Below, one piece after another: positions 52,456 to 64,000 of a stretch of DNA of 64,000 nt. The DNA comes from Stereocaulon alpinum (lineage: Eukaryota; Ascomycota; Lecanoromycetes; Lecanorales; Stereocaulaceae), in assembly GCA_018257865.1 (NCBI GenBank), contig JAEUBA010000017.1, positions 124,001-188,000 on the forward strand, written 5' to 3'. The first letter of the stretch is position 1; the number at the start of each line of letters is the position of its first letter. The notes under the pieces are model-generated. The model saw only the letters and a list, made by a program, of their open reading frames with translations, was not told the DNA's origin and ran no database searches. The position numbers and the translations under genes are program-made.

Positions 52456-53810
52456 ATGGCTACCCAACGGGTCCACTCCGTTTCGAGTCAGGCCATTCCA
52501 GAACCTCTACCAGACTTCGGTGCCGGCACTACAGGGAAAGCTGCAGATCCGCATCCAGCAGGTCGAGTCAAGCATGGTGTCTCTGTCCAGGGTCTTAGGA
52601 TGCTTTTGTTCGCAACGTGGGTTAACGGCGTAATTGTCACCATCCATGCTACACAACTGCTTGGGTCACCTCTATACTTTATCAATAGAGACTACTACTA
52701 CGCGTATATGGCCCTTACGAAGCAGTCTTTCGGCCTGCTGATTACGACCATGACAGCATGGTTCAGCCCCACAGTGATACGCGTCAGTGGAGACAAGAGC
52801 GTTCGAGGCCAGCTCATGAGGACGGGTGATGGACGCTTGCAGACAGATTTTCCGGAACGACTGATCCTGATAGCCAATCACCAGATCTATACGGACTGGC
52901 TGTACCTGTGGTGGATAGCATACACCAACAAGATGCATGGGCACGTCTACATAATCCTAAAGGAGTCATTGAAATATATTCCAGTGGTCGGATGGGGCAT
53001 GATGTTCTATGGATTTATCTTTATGGCACGGAACTGGGCAAAGGACAAGTCACGGCTACAGCACCGCTTGGAGATACTCAACAAGGCCAGTCACGGTGGG
53101 CCACTATCTGGATCGGCGCATTTGGATCCAATGTGGTTGCTGATCTTCCCTGAGGGAACTAACTTATCGGCAAACACGAAGAATGGGAGTACGAAGTGGG
53201 CTGAGAAGCAAGGCATTCCAGACCTGCAGCATCAGCTTTTGCCTCGAAGCACAGGTCTACAATTCTGTCTACAAGAGTTGAAGGGTACTGTAGACTGGGT
53301 GTACGACTGCACCGTAGCATACGAGGGCATACCGTAAGTTCTCCTCGGCTCTCCGGTCACAAAAGCTGACTGGCGAGCAGTCGCGGCATGTTTGGTCAAG
53401 ACCTATTCACTCTACGCTCTACTTACTTCCAGGGCCGCCCTCCAAAATCTGTCAACATGTACTGGCGACGATTTGCTGTCTCATCAATACCCATCGAGGA
53501 CCCTAAGCAATTCGAACAATGGGTAACTCAGCAGTGGCGAGTGAAGGATGCCTTACTTGAGCAGTATATGCAGAATGGCCGCTTTCCAGCTGACGACGGT
53601 CATGACTCGGAAGGAGAGCCTGCTATCAACGGCAGCTCCGGCACAAAGATGTTAAAAGGAGCTGGCTTCATCGAGACAGAAGTGAAGCTCGAGCATTGGT
53701 ATGAGGTTCTGCAGATCTTTGTAGTATTGGCTGCTTTCGGCCTTGTTTTCAATATCCTGGCTAAGATGTGGAATCTGGTGGTTTATGGTAATTTAGTTGG
53801 GCAAGGTTGA
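52456..53810 (+). CDS. Membrane 1-acylglycerol-phosphate/lysocardiolipin-type acyltransferase
   Basis: Two exons, 52456-53333 and 53381-53810, join in phase 2 across a 47-bp intron (GTAAGT, CTGAC, GAGCAG) to 435 residues. It belongs to the PlsC/LPLAT superfamily, which transfers an acyl group from acyl-CoA to a lysophospholipid at the ER or related membranes. NHQIYTDW (141-148) is the catalytic NHxxxxD box and FPEGTN (231-236) the glycerol-phosphate binding box; both are intact. Hydrophobic segments lie at about 46-70, 90-105 and 175-192, with a C-terminal membrane anchor at about 405-428 (VLQIFVVLAAFGLVFNIL). The arrangement, with a C-terminal membrane helix, fits the LCLAT1/AGPAT3-5 subgroup and its fungal homologue Cst26. 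The exact lysolipid substrate cannot be deduced. Confidence 0.9.
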
Positions 53811-54250
53811 GGGTCGAGGTTGCCTAAGCGGCCTCGCAAAGGCTCTGGGATGATCGTGCTATTGTGATACCAAAACAAGAGGTGGGCTTGGCTCGAACAG
53901 GCATGATTGACTGGCTCTCCACCTGAAAGGGCTACAGCGGGAAAACTCCGGGCGTGGCTCTTTGCTAGGCCGAAATGCGACTAGCGGTCGATCACGGATT
54001 TTCTATTGACCTTTCTGCGGGCCTCATTTCTTGGAGTGAAGTCCATCACTTCCACCTTTCCTTACACTCCTTTCGATGATTTTGAGTACAGTCTGCCTTC
54101 GCTGTCCTCTCCGCCAGACTGTCTAGTTGTGCGCGTCACTCACACAGGAGCAAGACATTATTAGGGCGGCGTATGACTTGACCGAACTCGAGCAACAGCC
54201 GTCCACGGACGGCTGCTACACCTACCTCAACTGCGCATCGTTCTCTCACA
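53811..54250. promoter_or_regulatory. Intergenic region upstream of CTR9
   Basis: 440 bp between two plus-strand genes, with the 3' UTR of the acyltransferase followed by the CTR9 promoter. Pyrimidine-rich tracts (CTTCCACCTTTCCTTACACT at about 54048-54070) precede the coding start, as is common in filamentous fungal promoters. Confidence 0.5.
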
Positions 54251-57200
54251 ATGGCGCCCTTCCTAAACGGGTATTCGAATGGAAATCGGCACCTTCCGAC
54301 CGAACCCCCCACAACAGACGTGCGCTTCTCTGACATACCCTCTGCCCTTGACATCCAGGTCTCTGGAGGTGATGATGGAGAAGCTGTCGAAATTAGCCTG
54401 GAAGACCTTCTTGACGACCCAACAGAGCTGTGTACTCTTCTTGAGAACGAAAATGCTGAGAAGAGGGTATGGATGATCATTGCCCTTGCGTACGCAAGGC
54501 AGGGAAAGGTCGATCTTGCTGTGGACATTCTACACAAGGGGTTAAATTCATTGAGTCGAGGCAGTGCAAAAGAGAAGCTAGGTCCCCTGGGCCTGCTTTG
54601 CTGGATGTTTCTGGGAAAGAGCAGGCATGCACCACGAGTTCTACCTGAAGGCCAGCTCGCATCTGAAGTCAGGACGAAAGATTACTGGCTCCAGGCCGCT
54701 ACCGGAATTCTCAATGAAGCAGCGCGAATCAACCCATCCTTCCCTCCTTTATACCTAGCACGCGGTGTTCTCTACCTCCTTCGCGCGTCTCTCCATCCTC
54801 CTTCCAAGCCAGTTGCACCAGGCGCAATCGATCATTCGGAGCGGGTCGAATCGCTAAAACAAGCCCTAAAATGCTTCGAGGACGCCGCGCGAGTTTCAAG
54901 TGGAAGAAACATGATGGCAGTGATGGGTACTGCGCGAGCGCATTTCTCGCTAGGAAAGTACGGAGAAGCTCTGAAAGGCTATCAAGAAATCTTGTCCAAA
55001 ATGCCGCATCTCCAAGATCCAGATCCTCGAATTGGTGTTGGTTGCTGTCTTTGGCAGCTAGGTTACCGAGAGGAGGCACGAGAGTCGTGGGAGCGAGCAC
55101 TGGAACTTGTGAGCAGCACGGTACCCAAGTACTGGGGCTTACATGCTAACAGTGAGCGCAGAATCCTGAATCCAAAATCGCTACTATCCTTCTTGGCCTT
55201 TACTACCTTAACGAAAGTTCGAATTATTCTACCAAGAATCCCGCTTTCGGTCCACTTTTCAAAAAGGCAATGACGGAATATACACAAAAGGCTTTCAAGT
55301 TAGACAAAGATCTACCTCTCACGTGTGCGACCTTCGGCGGCTACTTTCTTCTTCGAAGGACCTGGGGAACGGTTGAAACATTGGCACGGAAAGCAATCGA
55401 GTTGACAGATGTCAATGCTATTGCGAGCGATGGATGGTACCTTTTAGCTCGAAAGGAACACTCACAGGACCCTCCTGATTTCTCAAAGGTCGTTGACTTC
55501 TACGGGAAAGCTGATGCCGCAAGAGGAGGCGGTGACAGAGGCTATGTTCCCGCAAGGTTTGGGCTCGCTCAAGTCCAGGTTCTGCAGCAGGACGCAGATG
55601 GAGCCAAGTTTAGACTTGAGAAGATTATCCAAACTTCGAAGAGCATAGAAGCGATGATGCTCTTAGGAGCTTTGAACGCGGAGGAAGTCTTTGCCAACCA
55701 AGCGAACGGCTTCAAGGAAGACAAATCTGCAGAAATCAAGAAAGCTACTGCCCTACTAGAAGCCGTTCGAATGGCGTGGAGAGACCCCCAAAAGAAGCTG
55801 CAGCCCGACCTGTCCGTCCTTGTCTACCTTGCCCGCCTTTACGAAGCGGATCAGCCTGACAAAGCCATGCAATGTCTTCAGCAAGTAGAGAAGCTAAGCA
55901 TAGAGGACTTGCAAGAGAAAAAGCACATGCCAAAGGACGTCGAGATTGATGAAGCCACCATGACGAAGCTCCGAGAGGAATTGCCACCGCAGTTGCTCAA
56001 CAACCTCGGTTGCTTTCACTATCAAGCAGAAAAGTACGACTTGGCTAGAGACCTCTTTCAGACAGCTTTGAACGCTTTAGTCAAATTTGGTGAAAGGGAC
56101 GAGACGATTGACACAGATGCACTGGTCACTACCATCAGCTACAATCTCGCACGGACGTATGAGGCAGCATCTCTTCTGGATGACGCAAAGACGGTATACG
56201 AAGGCTTATTAGCACGGCATGATGACTATACTGATGCTCGGACTCGGCTGGCTTATATCGAACTTCGCCAAAACCCTACTGAGGATGGCCCCAGGGCAAT
56301 AGCAGCGCTCAGTGAAACAGATGGCTCAGACCTTGAAGTCCGAGCACTGCTAGGATGGTATCTGAGCAGGTCGAAAAAGCGGGCTACTAACGTTGCCGAA
56401 GACCAAGAACAACGGCATTACAAGCACACACTGCAGCTTCACGAAAAGCACGACCGATACTCGTTGACTGGTATGGGCAATGCATACTCGACGTACGCAC
56501 GTGAGATGCGGCGAACGACTGACAAGGAGAAGGAGAAGCGAAGTGCTGAGTACCTCAAAGCTGTCGGATACTACGACAAGGCGCTGCAGCTGGATCCGAA
56601 GAACGCGTATGCCGCTCAGGGTATTGGCATTGCCTTGGTGGAAGATAAGAAAGATCTCACCTCGGCGGTTCAAATCTTTTCCAAGATCAAGGATACGGTG
56701 CGGGATTCGTCAGTCTATGTCAACCTTGGTCACGTCTTCTGCGAGCTCAAGCAGTATTCACGGTCTGTTGAAAGCGTAAGCAGCTCACACTACCTACTAA
56801 AACGCTTTTGCTAACAATGCCACTATAGTACGAAGCTGCCCTCCATAAAGACCGTGCCTCTGACCCTCAAGTCCTTGCATGTCTCGGCCGCGTCTACCTC
56901 TTGAAAGGCAAACAGGATAAGAATATCGCAGCCATGAAATCCTCTCTCGACTACTCCCGCCGTGCCCTCGCCATCGCCCCCTCTCAAATTCACTTCAAGT
57001 TCAACATTGCCTTTGTCCAAATCCAACTCGCTCAACTCATGTACACCCTGCCCGAGTCACAGCGCACCCTTGTCGACGTCCAATCCGCTTCCGATGGCCT
57101 AGACGACGCAATCGACTCCTTTACAGAAATCGCAAAATCATCAAACCCTCCATACCCCAAACATGATATCGAGCAACGTGCCAACATGGGTCGCAACACC

Positions 57201-58172
57201 ATGCGTCGCCAGCTGGAGCGTGCTATACAATCCCAGCGCGAGTTTGAGGAGAAGAATGCGAATAAGCTACTCGAAGCTCGTGAGGCAAGGGAAGCAGAAA
57301 ACAAGAAAAGAGAAGAACAACGCATTATAGCAGAGGAAGTCGCAGCAGAAGAGAAGAAGAAAATTGCCGAAGATCGATACAAAATGCTCGAAACTTCGCG
57401 CAAGCTTGCTGAAAAGCGCGCAGAAGAAGAGCGAAGAAAGGAAGAAGCGGAATACACCGAAGACTCCGAGACAGGCGAGCGCGTCAAGCGGAAGAAGAAG
57501 CCTCGTGCTGCAGCTGGTAAACGCAAAAAGAAGGGCGAGGACTCTGACACTGATGCCGAAGAGGAGCGGCCGAGACGGAAGAGAGCCCCAAAAAGCGCAA
57601 CGGAAAGTAGTGCCGTTACATCCATGGATGAGGGAACAAAACCCAAAAAGAAGAGGAAATTAGCAAGGAAAGGGGCAAGGGAAGATAAATTCAAGAGTAG
57701 CGAAATGGTAGTCGATAGCGATGAAGACGAGGGCGACGTGCAAGTCTCCAAAGGAAACGGCACGAAAGACGACGAGGACGATGAAGAAGACGAAGATGGA
57801 GACACGGCCATGGATGACGCTGACCCTAGTACTCGTCGCACAGCCAACGACGACGACGACGACGAAGAAGAAGATGAAGAAGCCATAAGCCGCCCCCACA
57901 AAAAACCCGTCCGCCGTATCGAAGAAAGCGACGACGACGAAGACGCAAGCGAAGAAGAAAGAAACACACCTCATCCCCCTACTACCACAACAACAGCCGA
58001 ACGCGCCGCAGGTGAAAACCCCGAGGCTAACGCGTTCGCGGACGCTGATGTGTCGATGGTGGATGAGAGCGTTGGTGCAGCGGGTGGTGCGGATGGTGGG
58101 GGATTCGGGGTTGGGGTTCGAGAGGCGTATGGGGAGGGGAAGGAGGGGGTGGGAACGGGGGATAGGCAGTGA
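54251..58172 (+). CDS. CTR9: Ctr9, TPR subunit of the Paf1 transcription elongation complex
   Basis: Three exons, 54251-55108, 55162-56775 and 56829-58172, all phase 0, give 1271 residues; fungal Ctr9 is usually about 1050-1250. Introns are both 53 bp with GCTAAC branch sites. It scaffolds the nuclear Paf1 complex (Paf1, Cdc73, Rtf1, Leo1), which couples RNA polymerase II elongation to histone H2B ubiquitination and H3K4 methylation. TPR-like helical repeats run from about residue 70 to 900, including ALAYARQGKVDLAVDILHKG, ARAHFSLGKYGEALKGYQEI, NNLGCFHYQAEKYDLARDLF and VNLGHVFCELKQYSRSVESY. LLLGLYYLNE and YYDKALQLDPKNAYAAQGIGI are characteristic of Ctr9. A long Glu/Arg/Lys coiled coil follows (about 970-1040), then basic KRKKK-type clusters and a strongly acidic Asp/Glu tail, as in the family. 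Start ATG follows CTCACA. Solid assignment. Confidence 0.95.
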
Positions 58173-61100
58173 TCGGGGCATAGCATTGGCGTTGGCGTTG
58201 GAGCAAAATGAGGTAGCATGCGTGCGTGCGTGCGTGCGTGCGTTTAGCATACAAGGGAGAAGGAGGACGCTAGCGTACATGTACTGTAGAATTATAGGCG
58301 CTCAAAAGATCTATGTTTTTTTCGACATGATGGGTAGATTCGCGAATATTTCTACAGTATACGGTAGGTAGGTATCTACCACATTATTAGATCTATTGCA
58401 AGCGTTGCACAGCTGAGTACAACACCTATGAGTGCCCGATGTTAATCCCAGTTCACGTCAGCGCTTTCAAGCTACCTTACGTAGATGGATAGTTCTATCA
58501 ATCTCCGCGATCGACTTGACCCCCGTAGGTATCGCGACAGAGAAGGACAACAACGTACCTTACGTAGAAGCAGCAACACGGCGGGACTCCGCTCCCCTTC
58601 GCCACCTCGACCTCGCAATCGGGCCCGGTGCCGCCTTATCGAACCTTGGACTCCGATCTTACAGGGAGGGTGTAGTGGGGTTGAGGCACCGAGACCTAGG
58701 CTACGAATTTTTGACGAATCCAGGTCTGAGGTTAGGGTTCGGCATCATCGGTTGTAACGCGCCGCTCCCGAGTGCTGTAACAGGTTTGTGCCTACGTTTT
58801 GGGGTTGCATTTGCGATATTGGGATTATGTGGCTTTCTATATACGTAGTTTGGGGTCAGGATTCTAGGTCTTGATGTTATTGGAGGTTGTTAGATTGCGT
58901 GTTGAGTGAGATTGATGGATATTGGAGAGTGTCTATGCCATCGACGGCCTTGTGGGTAGGGCTGGGATTGTCGAAGTCTCGGAGTGGGTGTGAAAGGAAT
59001 AGATGGAAGAGGAAGTGGCATCGTGATCGGGCTTGGGAATGTGAGTGGAATTGAATGATTTCCTTGTCCCGCATATTTGTGGTGATTGGATTTACTCTAT
59101 CAGGCGGTGTGCATGGCCTTGCGAGGTTCCAGTAGCAGTCTGTTACGGCGCTTACAGTCGAAGGATCTGGGCGGTGTGGTTGACCTTATAAGGCTGCAGT
59201 AGTATGCCTTATGATAAGGTGGGACTGGAACGGTGGAGCGGCGTTAAGTCCGGAGTTGGCGGGGCGGGCGTCTCGAAATGGCGATGACAATAGAGTAAGG
59301 AAGTGGAGATGAGGCCGATGTCTTGCGATTGCGAGTTCAGATCCGTACGCTGTCTTATGTCTGAGACACCTTTCAAAGTCACAAATGGAATGCTCGCATG
59401 TGAAAGTCGAAAACGTACGCTGTCTCATGCGTCCGAAGTACTCTGGAGAATAAAATTTGAGGTCGTATGTCTGACGTACTCTGCCAGGATTATATTTGGA
59501 ACGCTTCCACGTAGAGGAGCCGCAGCGCCATCGTCATTCTCCTCCTAAACATCAGCGTGGACTCTGCGATGCAAGGTTGCGTTTTGGGAGGTGTCCTGCA
59601 CACCAATTGTTGTACTTTAAAAACGTTCCACAACAGGCTTGGCAGTCGGTCATAGCACAACGGCTCTTCCACACTTTCGTAAAATAGCAGATTAAGTGTA
59701 ACGCTCTGTTGAGACATGTATACGAAAAGTGAGCCAGACATAGAACTGTTAGGCGAACCTGCATTCTTTCCGAGCTTTTCTGGATCTGGATCACGGCAGT
59801 CAGTAGGAGCTCGGTAGCCACAAATCTCGAGTCCGAACGGTATTATCATTGGCCTGCTTCAAGAACAATTGAACTTGCCGTTCAAGTTCAGCCTCCAATA
59901 TATTAACCGTATTCGGTGATACGTGGTCAACTCCCTTTCCGCAACTGTGGATGATGTCAACGATCGGCTGCTGGCTATGGCTTCCTCTTGCGTAGGCTTT
60001 CTTCAAGACTGACAAGCTCTGGCCCCCAATATTCAAAATCTACGAGCAACGACTTGATTCGGATTGACGGTGTGTTTCAACGTTCAATAACCAGAAATGT
60101 TGCAACCGTTTGCGGCAGGCGCCATGAACGTCCCTGCCCGAATCGGGTTGCCGTGGCTTGGGACTGATATGGAGAATTGAGTTTGCGCATCAAGATTCTT
60201 GGCGTGTTCCCCGGACCCAGCTACTGCACGACATATACCAGCCTCGATATATCGTATTGACACGGCTGGTCGATTGGACTGTCCATCAGCTGTTTCGTGG
60301 CTGATCTGTCAAAAAAGCTTGGAAGAGGAAGAACGTTTTTTCAGCCTTGGGCTAGACGGAGATGATGTGGCTGCAGGTCCAGAGTTGCGCATATAAAGAT
60401 ACGCCAAACGTAAACTCTGAAATGCACGACATATGCTGGCGTCGGTGATCGCTCTTTTTGATCTATCGGGACCCTGAAGTGTCAAAAAGACAGTGGGACC
60501 TACAAATAGTCTTAAAGTTTTGGGAGACAGCATGCAGCCGCAGGTACGCGCAGTTAATATCCCTGCCGGACGGACTAACGCTGTAATCGACAGCGAGCTC
60601 GAGCGAAATGCGCATTAGGATAGAGATGCACAGAGAAGGAGATGATCCATGCTTCCTGCTCGGAGATCTTGGGCGCGCACTTTCATGCGAGATCATGCTG
60701 GGACATGAACGATTTGATCTATGGCGTGGGGTGATGCGCATGTCACAAGTCATGATGCTATGACTGGAGTTTTGAGTCGAATACACAGCCATGTGCAGCT
60801 GTCTCGGTACGAAAGGGGAAAACGATGGCGTTGATGGCACAAGACAAGGCCAAACAGGGAGTCCAGAGAGGAAGAAGATGGGCGTTGATGGTAGAAGATG
60901 ATGCTAAACAGGGAATGCAGAGAGGGCGACATGATCCAGAAAGGACATGTTGAAGATGTACAGACGCAGGAAGCAGCCTTGTGTAGAGGCAGATCTACAG
61001 CGATGCCAAATAGATGCTTACCCACTCTGCATGGTAAGGGACCTGAGAGATCTAGACTTTTTGACCAATGGCCTGGTGGATGTGAGATGATGCAAACGGC

Positions 61101-62598
61101 GTGAAGGTTAATGCAGAGCCTGCAGATGATTCTCGGTTGTGATTGGACCAAGTTGAACGCTGGGAGGAAAGTGGGAGAAAGGCGAGGTAAGGTAGCGGGG
61201 ATACGAATAATGCATCGTCGCTTCCCAAGTCACGAAAACAGGCGTGCAATGATCTCCCAGAATGGAAGCGGTTGCGGTTTCACTTACCTTCGCTAAGTCT
61301 TTCTTTCTCGTTGTACAATTCGTCGCATATGAGAAGCGAATGTCACGACGGGTTGAGCATTGAGCATTGAGCATTGAGCACTGATTCCCCCCCTTTTTTT
61401 TTCTGGCTATGACAGGATGACGCTTTATCGAAATTCATTTTTTGCTTTTTCCTGGCTAATACCGTAGTGATTATATTGTAGTAGTACGTACTTACTACCG
61501 ACTTAACTAGTAGTTCTACGAAGGACGAAGGCCAGACTCGTCGATTTTGCTTTGTCAAAAGAATTCCGGCGCGGACCCAATCTTATCGGCACGCTTATCG
61601 CTGCAATTGGCGCCGAATAGGAACCCGAGCCAATCCTTCGGGATCCACCCCTATGAACTATCAACAGCCTACCAAGGCCTATCTAGACAAGGTCTTCCTG
61701 GCTTGCGACGCATGTAATCACGCCTACAACGCCTCTAAGTGGTCAATCCATCGGGCTCCCCATGGGGGGAACAGCTTACCGTGGTCCGGGTGGCCGTGGT
61801 CGCATGCAAGGAACCAGCGTCTGATCTGCAGCCGGCTTCTGCTCGGTTTCTCTTCCAGCTGCTCCAACCTGGCACCTGCAGGCCAGAACCCAAGCCACGA
61901 AGAGCAAAAGACGTTCCCTAAATCCTAAATCCTAAATCCCAATCCCTGATGCTTTCACCACAGGCAGAAATCGAAGCAACGACATGCATCCGATATGGCA
62001 ATCCTGGCTGCTTGGCATTGAGGGTCTATTGGCACACTGCAACTGTTGACCGTGGAGTTCTTTCAACGCAATGCAGCCGGATCAACTGCGGGCGAAAAAG
62101 CCAGCTGCAACTATGCTGTTATCATCACTGCGAGAAGAGAGGCAATCATATCAAAATGCCTCATCTGCCCCATCTTGAGAGGATCTCAGTCAATCTTGCC
62201 AATCCCAAGCCAAAAGGGCGCGGCGTCCTAAGCCATTGCTTTTAGTGCACTCGGTCCCTCGCTTTCCCCCATTGCCGCGGCGGCAGTACCTGACAGGCTC
62301 TCATCTTCAATCCGGCTCACAACGCACGGGGAAACAACCCTGCCGGTCACATGGGATCAGCATGCTGCTGTGGAATGGCCAATTAGCTTCGGTAAGAATC
62401 CTTAGTTGTTGCTTTGCATGGTCACTGGCTATTTGCCTCATGGACGCGACGTGATGGGAAGGGTCTGAGAGGAATAGATAAACAGCGGGTGGTAGCGTTG
62501 TGATAATTCTCTCTCTTTTCCGATTTCTCCTTCCACTTCGGATTCGAATATATTAATCGAATGTCATACTAACCTTCTAAATCTCTCATCAGGAATTA
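58173..62598. other. Long gene-poor interval
   Basis: 4.4 kb without a supported gene. The plus-strand frame at 58432-58848 starts with GTG and lies in the CTR9 3' region. Minor repeats: a TGCG microsatellite (58219-58243), two 54-bp copies near 60824-60931 (GCGTTGATGG...AAACAGGGA), and a 7-bp GAGCATT repeat at 61355-61381 followed by C and T runs. Plus-strand frames at 61653-61928 and 62046-62231 have ordinary composition but no clear gene structure. A donor-like GGTAAGAATCC at 62391 and a TACTAAC with CATCAG acceptor before 62592 could flank an intron. Confidence 0.35.
58219..58243. repeat. (TGCG)n microsatellite
   Basis: Six uninterrupted TGCG units 47 bp beyond the CTR9 stop codon. Confidence 0.9.
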
Positions 62599-62787
62599 TT
62601 GATAATGCGAATTCCACATCTGTGCTGCAGGCATTGAGACAGGCTCGAAACGAAGCACTCATTGATAATGCGAATTCCGCATCTGTGCCGCAGACATTGA
62701 GACAGGCTCGAAACGAAGCACTCATTGATAATGCGAATTCCGCATTTGTGCCGCAGACATTGAGACAGGCTCGAAACGAAGCACCCT
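62599..62787. repeat. 63-bp minisatellite, three copies
   Basis: Copies begin at 62599, 62662 and 62725 with TTGATAATGCGAATTCCGCA and end GCTCGAAACGAAGCAC. They differ at only a few bases. The unit is 21 codons and is open on the plus strand (DNANSASVPQTLRQARNEAL per unit) and also on the minus strand. On the plus strand it is preceded by a perfect TACTAAC branch sequence and CATCAG acceptor (62571-62591) and ends PFGTH-stop, so it may be an exon; no matching upstream exon was proved. Confidence 0.9.
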
Positions 62788-63536
62788 TCGGCACTCACTG
62801 ACATTATTCGACATTATTGGAGCTTTCCTGTCGTTCCCCTCTCCCGCGATCCACACACGGCACTTCCGTTCATAGTTCTGACATCCCGAATCCTCTCCCT
62901 AACGACCTAACGGGTCTTCAAACAAGGGATCGCGATCCATTCGGACACCATCACTCTCGAGGCACACGTTGTTGCCTGATTCACTCACGGACAAAGTTTC
63001 TCTGCCACCTAAACCACTTTTACTCCAAGGCATTCCAGCATCACAGCCCCTACGGAGATCGCTGATCACTGCTACGATCATCCTAGCTGGAAGCAATCAA
63101 TTGATCAATCGCGTTGATTCCAGGGCTGCCCTAGCGAGCGGGCCAGTCGTGCCTCCCACTAGCGCTGACCCGAACATTTGCAAGAGAGTCAGAGAGTACC
63201 TTACCTTAGGTAGTCAGAGACTGCAGCTGCGAGCCTAGCGCATGCCCTGTGATCCCTGCCATTCTTTTGCGCGAGCAACGGCCGCCCGGCGCTAGCCACT
63301 AGCCACTGGCCACTGGCCAGTACCACCAACCGCCAAATCTCCAAGGAAATTTCTCATACTTATCCCTATCTCCTGGTTCCACTACTAAACTATTGCTACT
63401 GTTCACGTTGACTGTCTCGGAACCTTTACTGGTGCCCCGCCTAACTCACAACCTCGCACTCTGCCATGCCAACAACCTCTACCACCTCGAGGCTTTCACT
63501 GTCGCTGATTGACTTTGCTACTATTGACTGGGAGCC
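62788..63536. promoter_or_regulatory. Upstream region of the right-edge gene
   Basis: 749 bp ahead of the ATG at 63537. A small cluster of GCCACTAGCCACTGGCCACT-type 7-10 bp repeats lies at 63291-63318, and pyrimidine-rich tracts precede the start. Presumed promoter and 5' UTR; no site assigned. Confidence 0.45.
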
Positions 63537-64000
63537 ATGTTCGAATTCAAGGGGACTGCGGCGGCGGACACTACAGGGGCAAACAGTCCTGATTGGAGGG
63601 TGACTGATCAGCAAAACATACAAAGGCTTGGGAGGAGGTCTTACACGCCGATGATCTCCCCAACCCCTCCACCAACTCTTCGCCATCGAGCATTGACAGA
63701 AGACGTACGACGGCCAAAAATGTTGCAGAAGCGCTCGAGAAGCAATACGTCAATTGGGAGTCTCACACCTTATGAAGGAGATGCGTTGTCGCCAGCAATA
63801 TCAATCGACCGATTTACCTCAGGTAGCTCAGCCGACAGACGGTCTGTCGCAGGAAGCATACATGCAAGTGCGAGCAGTGCAGATAGCTTTGGCAAGATAC
63901 TGATGGCAAAGGGGTCAAGGCTACTGAGACGGCACAATAGCAAGCAAGACCTGACATCTCTACAAACATTGGACTGGCTGCCAAGTGTCGATGGGCAAGG
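63537..64000 (+). CDS. Conserved-looking hypothetical protein, truncated by the window edge
   Basis: ATG 63537 (context GGAGCCATG, first in frame) opens a frame that stays open to the last base, about 154 codons. The N-terminus (MFEFKGTAAADTTGANSPDW) is followed by Ser/Thr/Pro-rich sequence with SYTPMISPTPPPTLRHRAL and SNTSIGSLTPYEGDALSPAI. Near the cut end, GSRLLRRHNSKQDLTSLQTL DWL has the look of a conserved phosphorylatable basic motif that I have seen in fungal signalling or polarity proteins, but I cannot name the family. No intron is visible so far. The C-terminal part lies outside the window. Confidence 0.65.
   Translation, partial: MFEFKGTAAADTTGANSPDWRVTDQQNIQRLGRRSYTPMISPTPPPTLRHRALTEDVRRPKMLQKRSRSNTSIGSLTPYEGDALSPAISIDRFTSGSSADRRSVAGSIHASASSADSFGKILMAKGSRLLRRHNSKQDLTSLQTLDWLPSVDGQ

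Noticed and set aside
57032..57967. 311-codon minus-strand Ser-rich frame inside CTR9
   Set aside because: It is the shadow of the Lys/Glu/Asp-rich coiled coil and acidic tail of CTR9, whose antisense codons read as Ser, Phe and Leu.
58432..58848. 138-codon frame downstream of CTR9
   Set aside because: Starts with GTG, no motif, no splice signals; best explained as chance in the 3' region.
62599..62787. Three regularly spaced direct repeats considered as a CRISPR-like array
   Set aside because: The units are contiguous with no unique spacers, and the genome is eukaryotic; it is a minisatellite.

Overview
The window is nuclear DNA of a filamentous ascomycete (Pezizomycotina), probably a dothideomycete. 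Genes run on both strands without operons. Reading frames are joined by short introns of 46-65 bp (one of 164 bp) with GTAAGT-type donors, CTGAC/CTAAC-type branch sites and CAG/TAG acceptors. The recognisable products are ascomycete types: the Paf1-complex subunit Ctr9, a Pos5-type mitochondrial NAD(H) kinase, a membrane acyltransferase, a GT8 glycosyltransferase and an aldo-keto reductase. The genus assignment is inference; I saw no rRNA, tRNA or telomere repeat.

Region by region. (1) 1-12,025: a gene relic (about 420-960), then three minus-strand genes of one lineage-specific family (1771-3738, 4688-8490, 9347-12025). The last two are clear paralogues sharing splice sites; the middle one also carries a ubiquitin-interacting motif and a WW domain. 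(2) 12,026-18,993: a gene-poor stretch, a small gene (15432-15970), a GT8 glycosyltransferase (16341-17462, minus) and an aldo-keto reductase (18074-18993, plus). (3) 19,985-25,300: a secreted protein of six tandem domains separated by Lys/Arg-Arg sites, followed by decayed extra domain copies. (4) 26,002-32,195: two tandem paralogues of a second lineage-specific family. (5) 32,196-50,500: sparse, repeat-rich DNA with one long gene of unknown function (36466-38957), several minisatellites, a 1.09-kb element with terminal inverted repeats, and fragments of decayed genes, one resembling the C-terminus of a fungal DNA cytosine methyltransferase. (6) 50,543-58,172: a compact housekeeping block, NAD(H) kinase and acyltransferase divergent from one 434-bp promoter region, then CTR9. 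(7) 58,173-64,000: mostly intergenic with small repeats, ending in the 5' part of a further gene cut by the window edge.

The most unusual content is the six-domain secreted protein with regularly spaced dibasic sites, which looks like a Kex2-processed polyprotein and has three dead domain copies behind it. Next come the two families of large disordered proteins, whose neighbouring paralogues differ in intron content. Coordinates of spliced genes come from reading splice signals by eye and from alignment between paralogues; total exon lengths were checked to be multiples of three.
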